Positions 13,890 through 19,396 of a stretch of 19,396 bases of DNA are shown one piece after another. A program made the translations under genes and the position numbers. Numbering within the stretch: the first letter of the stretch is position 1; every line of letters begins with the position of its first letter. The notes beneath the pieces are model-generated. The model saw only the letters and a list, made by a program, of their open reading frames with translations, searched no databases and had not been told where the DNA came from. The stretch spans positions 1 through 19,396 of the forward strand of contig CAZBQC010000016.1 in the NCBI GenBank assembly GCA_964494015.1, given 5' to 3'. This DNA is from CAZBQC01 sp964494015 (GTDB lineage Bacteria > Bacillota_I > Bacilli_A > RF39 > UBA660).

Positions 13890-14758
13890 ATGAAAAACAA
13901 AATATCGACTGTAATACATGTAAGAGAAAATAAAGTAGGGATTTTAAGAGTGGTGATAATGATTATGTTTCACTTACTGACTTGGCAAGATATGCAAATC
14001 AAGGAGAGCCAAAAATTCCTATTCAAACTTGGATGAGAAATAAAGATGTTATATTATATTTAGGTTTGTGGGAAAAACTCAATAATAAAGATTTCAAAGG
14101 TCACGAATTTACGACCTTTGAAAATACTGCCGGTAAAAATAGTTTTTATATGTCACCACAAAAATGGGCAAAAGAAACAGGTGCCATAGGTATAATCTCA
14201 AAATCTGGAAATAATGGTGGGACATATGCTCATTCTGACATTGCTTTTGAATTTGCTAGTTAGTTAAGTCCAGAGTTTAAATTGTATGTTATAACTGAAT
14301 TTCAAAGATTAAAAAGAGATGAACATTATCAAAATCAAATAGAATGGAATGTTAGAAGAATAATTTCTAAGGGTAATTATAGAATTCATACTGACGCTAT
14401 AAAAGAAAAATTAATTTTGCCTATTCTGACAAAAGAACAAATTAATTTTACATATTCTAGTGAAGCTGATGTATTAAATGTTGCACTCTTTGGTATGACA
14501 GCGAAACAGTGGCGAGACGATAATAAAGAAAAAAGCGGAAACATAAGAGATTATGCAACAATAGAAGAGTTGATAGTACTATCTAATATGGAAAGTTCTA
14601 ATTCAATAATGATTAGAGATAATATTCCTCAAAAACATAGGTTGGAAAAACTAAACACCTATGCCTTAGTACAACTGACATCATTACAAAATAATGCAAG
14701 TATTGATAAATTAAAAGAAATTGAAATCAAACATGGAAAAATCGGAAGTAGGATATAA
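13890..14758 (+). pseudogene. KilA-N domain protein, broken by a frameshift and an amber codon
   Basis: ATG 13890 follows GGAG at 13879-13882 and encodes 'MKNKISTVIHVRENKVGILRV'. The sequence then resumes in another frame as 'GDNDYVSLTDLARYANQGEP'; restoring one G near 13950-13953 (GTGGTG to GTGGGTG) rejoins them. The KilA-N domain continues to 'HSDIAFEFAS', where TAG at 14261-14263 replaces the Trp of the expected 'FASW-SPEFKLY' motif. The same frame then runs 'LSPEFKLYVITEFQRLKR' to TAA at 14758, including 'NYRIHTDAIKE' and 'GNIRDYATIEEL'. KilA-N is a DNA-binding domain of phages and large DNA viruses that is also found in bacterial accessory genes. With two lesions this copy is very probably dead, unless one is an assembly error. 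Confidence 0.88.
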
Positions 14759-14841
14759 TTAGATATGGATTTAGAACCAGAAATGTTTGATAAGTCCTTG
14801 TAGTTTTTGAATAATATTGAGCACATAAGAAACCTTATATC

Positions 14842-14870
14842 TTCTACATTTTGAAATTATATGATATAAT
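14842..14870 (+). promoter_or_regulatory. Extended -10 promoter for the popT operon
   Basis: A perfect TATAAT (14865-14870) preceded by TGA (TG at 14862-14863) forms an extended -10. The -35 match is weak (TTCTAC at 14842-14847, 17-base spacer). GGAGG at 14881-14885 then precedes ATG 14891. Confidence 0.7.
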
Positions 14871-14890
14871 TTATTATAGTGGAGGATGTA

Positions 14891-15733
14891 ATGAAAAAAA
14901 GATTACTTTTAATCATTAAAGGTTTTATTATTGGAGTTGCTAATATTGTTCCTGGTGTCAGTGGTGGGACTTTAGCAATTACTATGGGTCTTTATGAAGA
15001 TATCATCGGAGCGGTCAATCATTTCTTCAGTAATTTTAAGAAAAATTTACAACTATTGATTCCAATTGGTCTTGGAGTTGTTTTTGCTATTTTATTAGGC
15101 AGTAGACTCTTAGAATACAGTTTTACTAATTATCCAGTTGCTACCACTCTTTTGTTTGCTGGTCTAGTAACCGGTGGGATTCCTTTTCTCTTTAGAAAGG
15201 CCTCTTTTAAAAAAGCCGACAAGTTTGATATCAGTATTTTCCTAATTGCTTTTGCTTTAGTTATAGTTATGTATTTTACAGGGGAGAGTGATAAAGATGT
15301 CACTTTAACTGGTTTAAATATATTTGGTCATTTAAAGTTGTTTATTTTAGGAATAATTGGAGCAGCAACTATTGTCATTCCTGGTATCAGTGGTAGTCTT
15401 TTATTGATGATTTTGGGATATTATAATCCTATTTTAGAGACAATTAATAATATTACTAAATTTAATAATGTCCTTGATAATATTCTGGTTTTATTTCCGT
15501 TTGGTGTTGGAATGGTTTTAGGAGTTCTTTTGGTCGCCAGATTAATTGAGTTCTTATTTAAAAAACACGATCGAAAGACATATTTTGGTATATTAGGCTT
15601 TGTTATTTCATCAGTATTAGTAGTAATATTGCCATTATTTAAGGTGGATACAACGACGAGTGAAGTTGTCATTGGAATAGTTTTATTTGTTATTGGCTGT
15701 GTAATTGCTAATAAATTAGAAGGAGAAGAATAA
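14891..15733 (+). CDS. popT: DUF368 polyprenyl-phosphate transporter (PopT family)
   Basis: A 280-residue protein with about eight to ten membrane segments and the two-fold repeated DUF368 signature: 'ANIVPGVSGGTLAI' (17-30) and 'ATIVIPGISGSLLLMI' (159-174). DUF368 proteins have been described as polyprenyl-phosphate flippases (PopT) that return undecaprenyl phosphate from the outer to the inner face of the membrane for peptidoglycan and teichoic-acid synthesis. Its direct coupling to uppP, which makes the substrate lipid, fits that role; stop and next start are one base apart. I use ATG 14891; the in-frame GTG 14879 lies upstream of and inside the GGAGG region. Confidence 0.92.
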   Translation: MKKRLLLIIKGFIIGVANIVPGVSGGTLAITMGLYEDIIGAVNHFFSNFKKNLQLLIPIGLGVVFAILLGSRLLEYSFTNYPVATTLLFAGLVTGGIPFLFRKASFKKADKFDISIFLIAFALVIVMYFTGESDKDVTLTGLNIFGHLKLFILGIIGAATIVIPGISGSLLLMILGYYNPILETINNITKFNNVLDNILVLFPFGVGMVLGVLLVARLIEFLFKKHDRKTYFGILGFVISSVLVVILPLFKVDTTTSEVVIGIVLFVIGCVIANKLEGEE

Positions 15734-15734
15734 A

Positions 15735-16559
15735 ATGGGATTTATTGATTTTATTCAGGTAATTATTTTAGGAATTGTTCAAGGTATTTCAGAATTTTTA
15801 CCTATATCTTCAAGTGCGCATTTAATTATTTTTCGTGATATTTTAAAGATAGGAAGTTTTATTACGAAGGACATCTCGCTTAGCTTTGATATTGCACTGC
15901 ACTTTGGTACTCTTCTTGCGATTTTAGCTTATTTTTATCAAGATTTTCTTAAAATGTTTAAAGATGGTTTTAATAAGAAAAGTGATTCTAAAGAAAAAAG
16001 ATTATTTTGGTATTTGGTTATAGCTACCATTCCAGCGGCTTTAGTTGGATATTTGTTTGAAGAAGTGATCGATGAAAAAATTCGTGGTAGTTTTTATCTA
16101 ATCGTTATAGTATTAGCGATAGTAGGTGTGCTTATTTATCTAATTGACAAATATAGTAAGCAAACTAATTCTCTTAGTAAGATGAATGTTAAACAAGCCT
16201 TTCTGATTGGCTGTTCACAGATTTTAGCCCTTATTCCGGGATTTTCTCGTAGTGGAACGACAATTGCAACAGCAAGATTTTTGAAATTAAATCGCGAGGA
16301 TGCTGCCAAGTTTTCTTTCTACCTATCCGCCCCAATTGTTTTAGGAGCCGTAACTTTGGATTTAATCAAAGGGGATATGACAACTTTAATTTTTAACAAT
16401 TTGTTTATCTTTATCACCGGCTTAACTATTTCATTTCTCACTGGCTTTTTATGTATTAAATTTTTATTACAGTACTTGAAAAAACACGATTTTAAGATTT
16501 TTATGTGGTATCGTTTAATAGTCGCCTTCTTTATTTTAATAGTTTTGTTTACGAGGTAA
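15735..16559 (+). CDS. uppP: Undecaprenyl-diphosphatase UppP/BacA
   Basis: A 274-residue, multi-helix membrane enzyme of normal length with both signatures: 'GISEFLPISSSAHL' (17-30, Glu20 in the (E/Q)-rich catalytic motif) and 'PGFSRSGTTIATARF' (168-182, Arg172). It dephosphorylates undecaprenyl pyrophosphate to the monophosphate at the outer membrane face, and its overproduction gives bacitracin resistance in other bacteria. AAGGAGAAGAA, inside the last codons of popT, is its ribosome binding site. The ZIP transporter follows 3 bases after its stop codon, so the three genes form one operon. Confidence 0.96.
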   Translation: MGFIDFIQVIILGIVQGISEFLPISSSAHLIIFRDILKIGSFITKDISLSFDIALHFGTLLAILAYFYQDFLKMFKDGFNKKSDSKEKRLFWYLVIATIPAALVGYLFEEVIDEKIRGSFYLIVIVLAIVGVLIYLIDKYSKQTNSLSKMNVKQAFLIGCSQILALIPGFSRSGTTIATARFLKLNREDAAKFSFYLSAPIVLGAVTLDLIKGDMTTLIFNNLFIFITGLTISFLTGFLCIKFLLQYLKKHDFKIFMWYRLIVAFFILIVLFTR

Positions 16560-16562
16560 TTT

Positions 16563-17315
16563 ATGGATAATCAAATGATTGGATTAGTCCTAACTTTTGT
16601 TTTAGGTTTGTTTATTGTCTTAGGTTCCTTTATTGTCTTTGTTACCAAGAATAACGATCGCTTCATTAATTTTTCTCTTAGTTTGGCTTTTGGAGTTATG
16701 ATATCGTTAGTAATTTTAGAATTAATTCCTGAATCTTACGAATTAATTGGCGAGGAATTTAATCATCTACAAACTATTATGATAGTTATTATTTTATCTG
16801 TTTTAGGGATCGCCCTATCAAAACTTTTAGATTTATTTATTCCTGACCATGAAGAGCATCATTCTAAAAAAGAAAATTTGTTTCATATTGGTTATATTTC
16901 TAGTATTGCCTTTATTTTACATAATGTTATTGAGGGAATGGCTGTCTTCTCGACTTTTTCCAAGTCGATTGATTTAGGAGTCTTAATCTCTTTGGGAGTT
17001 GGTTTACATAACATTCCCCTTGGGATGGTCATTACCAGTACTTTTTATTCCAACAATAAAAATAAAGTTAAAACAGCAACGATTATCAGTTTAATTTCTA
17101 TCTCAACTTTTGTCGGTGGCTTGATTATGTATAGTTTCGAGGGCTTTTTTAACAATTTAGTAGTTGGAATTTCTTTGGCTATTACACTAGGAATGCTTAT
17201 CTATATTGCTTTTTTTGAACTTTTACCAAAAATAATCAAGACGAAGTATCGTCAAGATACCATCTTAGGAATAATCCTCGGAATCCTAATTTTAGTTATC
17301 GGTATCATTTTTTGA
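16563..17315 (+). CDS. ZIP family divalent metal transporter
   Basis: A 250-residue protein with eight membrane segments. The two intramembrane metal-site motifs are clear: 'HNVIEGMA' (120-127) in TM4 and 'HNIPLGM' (149-155) in TM5. The loop after TM3 has a short His-rich stretch ('DHEEHH', 95-100), as is usual in ZIPs. It probably imports Zn2+ or a related ion; substrate cannot be told from sequence. It is the last gene of the popT-uppP operon. No strong terminator follows. Its TGA stop (17313-17315) lies within the TTGACA box of the frr promoter. Confidence 0.93.
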   Translation: MDNQMIGLVLTFVLGLFIVLGSFIVFVTKNNDRFINFSLSLAFGVMISLVILELIPESYELIGEEFNHLQTIMIVIILSVLGIALSKLLDLFIPDHEEHHSKKENLFHIGYISSIAFILHNVIEGMAVFSTFSKSIDLGVLISLGVGLHNIPLGMVITSTFYSNNKNKVKTATIISLISISTFVGGLIMYSFEGFFNNLVVGISLAITLGMLIYIAFFELLPKIIKTKYRQDTILGIILGILILVIGIIF

Positions 17316-17342
17316 CAAAAACAGATAAATTTGTGCTAAAAT
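17312..17342 (+). promoter_or_regulatory. Sigma-A promoter for frr
   Basis: TTGACA (17312-17317) and TAAAAT (17337-17342), preceded by TGC (extended -10). The spacer is 19 bases, longer than ideal, and the extended -10 may compensate. A leader of about 55 bases with no evident structure precedes AAAGGAGAG and ATG 17404. Confidence 0.65.
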
Positions 17343-17403
17343 AAAAAGGAAGATGTTTTTTGTTCTAAAGATCAATTTGTAAAGAAAAAGGAGAGAAAGA
17401 TAA

Positions 17404-17949
17404 ATGGAAAGTGAAATTATTAAAGAGACAAAGGACAAAATGAACAAGGCTATTGAATCATTGGTAGTAAAGTTTACTAATGTGAGAGCAGGTCGTGCTA
17501 ATCCGAGTATGTTGGATGGAGTTTTGGTCGATTATTACGGGACACCAACACCTATCAAGGCTTTAGCGACGATATCAGTTCCAGAAGCTAGACAGTTAGC
17601 AATTAAACCTTATGACAGAAGCAGTTTGGCTAATATTGAAAAAGCTATTTTTGAAGCCAATTTAGGGTTAACTCCTAACAATAATGGTGAAAGTGTTTTT
17701 ATCGTTATTCCTCAACTTAACGAAGAGCGAAGGAAAGATTTAGTTAAACAGGTTAAGACTTTAGCCGAAGAAACAAAGATTGCTTTAAGAAATATCAGAC
17801 AGGATGCCAACAGTGAGATTAAGAGATTAGGGTTATCTGAAGATGAAGAGGAAAGAAGTATCGATCGAGTTCAAGATCTGATTACCGAGTTTAATAAAAA
17901 AGTCGAAGAGACTTTAGCTAGTAAAGAAAAAGAATTGATGAGTATTTAA
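17404..17949 (+). CDS. frr: Ribosome recycling factor
   Basis: A 181-residue protein, within the normal size range for RRF. Family blocks are 'FTNVRAGRANPSMLDGVLVDYYGTPTP' in two parts (about 24-50), 'PYDRSSLANIEKAI' (about 69-82), 'LGLTPNNNG' (about 87-95), 'IPQLNEERRKDLVK' (about 101-114) and 'RNIRQDANSEIK' (about 129-140). With EF-G it splits post-termination ribosomes. In many Firmicutes it follows pyrH; here it stands alone with its own promoter. Confidence 0.97.
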   Translation: MESEIIKETKDKMNKAIESLVVKFTNVRAGRANPSMLDGVLVDYYGTPTPIKALATISVPEARQLAIKPYDRSSLANIEKAIFEANLGLTPNNNGESVFIVIPQLNEERRKDLVKQVKTLAEETKIALRNIRQDANSEIKRLGLSEDEEERSIDRVQDLITEFNKKVEETLASKEKELMSI

Positions 17950-17980
17950 AAAAGATTAGCAATTCATTTTAAATGAAAAA

Positions 17981-18188
17981 CGATGATCTCGAGACTATTA
18001 GTAAATGAAATTATTTAAAAGAGAGTTAGTGGTTGCTGAAAACTAACATAATTAATTTATGAATTCACTTGAGTAGTTTTTAACGAGTAATTCACGTTAA
18101 GAAGAAGAGAATAGTTCAAGCTATTAATTAAGGTGGTACCACGAAAGCATTCGTCCTTATCTGGTAGCATCTTTTTCTTTTAAGGAGG
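17981..18188 (+). ncRNA. T-box leader sensing tRNA-Phe, probably acting on translation
   Basis: Stem I: base ACTA (17994-17997)/TAGT (18074-18077), specifier loop with AGTA on the 5' side and GAA-TTC-A on the 3' side, and apical stem GTTAG (18025-18029)/CTAAC (18043-18047). The specifier triplet TTC (18064-18066) is a Phe codon, matching pheS downstream. Stem III is TTAACG (18080-18085)/CGTTAA (18095-18100). The T-box itself is AAGGTGGTACCACG (18130-18143): AAGG pairs CCTT (18155-18158), ACGAA (18141-18145) pairs TTCGT (18150-18154), and TGGT in the bulge can bind the ACCA end of uncharged tRNA. No convincing terminator follows. Instead TCCTTA (18154-18159) can pair with TAAGGA (18181-18186), the Shine-Dalgarno of the hydrolase gene. 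The T-box call is firm; the mechanism is inference. Confidence 0.92.
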
Positions 18189-18193
18189 TAAAA

Positions 18194-18910
18194 ATGAAGT
18201 TATTTACAAAGGCTGTTTTAGTGATTCATGGTTTTTCTGGGTCACTTTATGATAATGAAGAATTAGTTAATTATCTTCAATTAAAAAGAGGTTTTGATTG
18301 TTTTGCCTACACTTTACCGGGGCATGATCGAGATCGTTTTAAAAAAGTTAGTTACAGTGAATGGCTAGATTTTTTGGATGAGAAAATAAATCTTTTGAAA
18401 GAGCATGGATATCGTAAAATCTATGTTGTCGGTCACTCGATGGGAGGGATACTAGCCAGTTACTTGGCAATTAGGCATAAAGAAATAAAAAAACTGGTCT
18501 TAATTTCAGCGGCTTTCAACTACTTAGCTATTGCCCAGATGAAAGAAGATCTCCTAAGAAAAAATAAAAATTTAAAAGCTGACTATAACGTAGTTTTTTA
18601 TAAAATATTTAGAGTACCGATATCTTTATTATTAGAGTTCTTTAAACTAGTTAAGTTTCATCATCAAATCATTGAGGAAGTAACGACACCGGTTTTGATT
18701 TTACAAGGTGATAAAGATGAAATTGTTCCTTCTAAAACGGGAGAATATATCTTTGAAAAGGTTGGAAGTATTAATAAATGGTACACTAAATTAGAAAATG
18801 TGAGACATCGAGTATTAGTTAGTCATAAAAAGAAAGAGATAGTCGAATATATTTATAGTTATTTTAAAGGAGGAAGAAAATGGAAGAACGCAAGAAAATC
18901 AGTACTATAA
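18194..18910 (+). CDS. Serine alpha/beta hydrolase (esterase/lipase-like) under T-box control
   Basis: A 238-residue alpha/beta hydrolase with the oxyanion 'IHGFSG' (11-16), the nucleophile elbow G80-H-S82-M-G-G, the acid in 'QGDKDEIVP' (171-179, D173 or D175) and the catalytic His in 'NVRHRVL' (202-208, H205). It looks like the carboxylesterase/monoacylglycerol-lipase group. No signal peptide is visible, so it is probably cytoplasmic. The strong AAGGAGG at 18182-18188 is the site the T-box can mask. Its last 31 bases overlap the start of pheS, so the two are translationally coupled. A metabolic link to phenylalanine is not obvious. Confidence 0.85.
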   Translation: MKLFTKAVLVIHGFSGSLYDNEELVNYLQLKRGFDCFAYTLPGHDRDRFKKVSYSEWLDFLDEKINLLKEHGYRKIYVVGHSMGGILASYLAIRHKEIKKLVLISAAFNYLAIAQMKEDLLRKNKNLKADYNVVFYKIFRVPISLLLEFFKLVKFHHQIIEEVTTPVLILQGDKDEIVPSKTGEYIFEKVGSINKWYTKLENVRHRVLVSHKKKEIVEYIYSYFKGGRKWKNARKSVL

Positions 18911-19396
18911 AAGAAGAATTTGATCAAGATACTGAAAACATCAAATGGCTAGATGATCTAGAAAAAATTAAAATAAAGTACTTAGGAAGAAACGGTTTAC
19001 TTACGGTGATAGCTAAAAAGATGAATGATTTGTCAGATGAAGAAAAGAAAGTTTTGGGAAAAGAAATAAATGATTCTAAAAGCTATCTTCTTGAGCATTT
19101 ATCAAAGTTGGAAAGTAAGCTAAAAGAAACAGAATTATCAACTAAACTGGAAAGTGAAAAGATCGATATCACTTTACCGGGGACAGAAACAAGGGTAGGT
19201 ATAGCTCATCCACTAACTAGGATGTCCAATCTACTCGAAGAGATTTTTATTTCGATGGGTTACGATGTCGTCGATGGCCCAGAATTAGAATGTGATAAAT
19301 ACAACTTTGAATACTTGAATGTCCCAAAGGATCATCCAGCTAGAGATAATCAGGATACATTCTATGTCGATCAAGAAATGCTTCTTAGAACCCAGA
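18880..19396 (+). CDS. pheS: Phenylalanine-tRNA ligase alpha subunit (3' truncated by the window)
   Basis: The first 172 residues are present: the N-terminal coiled-coil arm that binds tRNA (about 1-88, including 'KIKYLGRNGLL' near 31-41), then the start of the class II catalytic domain with 'AHPLTRMSNLLEEIFISMGY', 'GPELE', 'HPARDNQDTFY' and 'LLRTQ'. PheS forms the alpha2-beta2 enzyme with PheT, which should follow beyond 19396. ATG 18880 has AAAGGAGG at 18866-18873, inside the hydrolase gene. The Phe-specific T-box upstream of the hydrolase presumably controls this gene too, through coupling. Confidence 0.98.
   Translation, partial: MEERKKISTIKEEFDQDTENIKWLDDLEKIKIKYLGRNGLLTVIAKKMNDLSDEEKKVLGKEINDSKSYLLEHLSKLESKLKETELSTKLESEKIDITLPGTETRVGIAHPLTRMSNLLEEIFISMGYDVVDGPELECDKYNFEYLNVPKDHPARDNQDTFYVDQEMLLRTQ

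Noticed and set aside
13691..13900. Minus-strand open frame over the 'YNPLW' gene and the KilA-N start
   Set aside because: It is very hydrophobic low-complexity sequence antisense to two recognisable reading frames.
13982..14263. The middle KilA-N piece as an intact small gene
   Set aside because: It begins in the middle of the KilA-N domain without a ribosome binding site; it is better explained as part of one broken gene.
14261..14263. Stop-codon readthrough or amber recoding to explain the TAG in the KilA-N gene
   Set aside because: TAG ends several good genes here (radC's neighbour at 808-810, spoIVFB, the DUF192 gene), and the same KilA-N gene also has a frameshift.
17961..17976. TTCATTT/AAATGAA hairpin as a terminator of frr
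   Set aside because: It is followed by A residues, not T residues, on the coding strand; the region leads into the T-box leader.
1..19396. CRISPR array, tRNA or rRNA genes, insertion sequences
   Set aside because: I saw no regularly spaced repeats, cloverleaf sequences, rRNA blocks, transposase frames or terminal inverted repeats.

Overview
The window is AT-rich, densely packed chromosomal DNA from a low-GC Bacillota, most likely class Bacilli and plausibly one of the reduced, uncultured gut lineages (RF39- or Erysipelotrichales-like; this placement is inference). TGA ends many reading frames and TGG encodes Trp, so the code is the standard one and not that of Mycoplasma. Ribosome binding sites are strong (GGAGG or GGTGATG). 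Many genes overlap or are separated by only a few bases, and several terminators begin inside the preceding stop codon. I see no rRNA, tRNA, CRISPR array or intact mobile element.

Layout. (1) 1-4178 is a condensed version of the divIVB/spoIVF region of Bacillus: a SPOR-domain protein (SpoIIB-like), radC, mreC, mreD, a SpoIVFA-like protein and the SpoIVFB intramembrane protease. Compared with Bacillus, maf, mreB and minCD are missing from between them. Keeping SpoIVFA/SpoIVFB points to an endospore-forming lineage. (2) 4175-4842 has a DUF192 protein diverging from a single Flp-type pilin. (3) 4881-9871 carries deoD, a two-gene M16 peptidase pair (one inactive-looking, one with an intact HxxEH), rmuC and a DUF2238-like membrane protein. 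(4) 10069-13452 holds a small membrane protein, a DUF3603-like protein, an ankyrin-like protein behind a strong promoter with an embedded inverted repeat, and a two-gene unit of a kinase-fold-like protein and a GT4 glycolipid glycosyltransferase. (5) 13470-14850 is a small accessory patch: an array of palindromic CATAAT boxes, a short 'YNPLW' protein and a KilA-N gene broken by one frameshift and one Trp-to-amber change. (6) 14891-17315 is an operon of a DUF368/PopT polyprenyl-phosphate transporter, UppP and a ZIP metal transporter. (7) 17404-19396 has frr, then a phenylalanine T-box leader controlling a serine alpha/beta hydrolase and pheS, which runs off the window.

How they work together. 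Much of the window serves the envelope: MreC/MreD for cell shape, PopT plus UppP for recycling the undecaprenyl lipid carrier, the GT4 enzyme for membrane glycolipids, and the Spo proteins for the forespore membranes. The most unusual regulatory element is the T-box. Its antiterminator strand can pair with either the T-box or the Shine-Dalgarno sequence of the next gene, and these two are near-duplicates. This suggests translational rather than transcriptional control, which is uncommon in Bacillota. No wholly new multi-gene system stands out. The best candidates for new biology are that T-box/hydrolase/pheS arrangement, the kinase-like/glycosyltransferase pair and the CATAAT box array.
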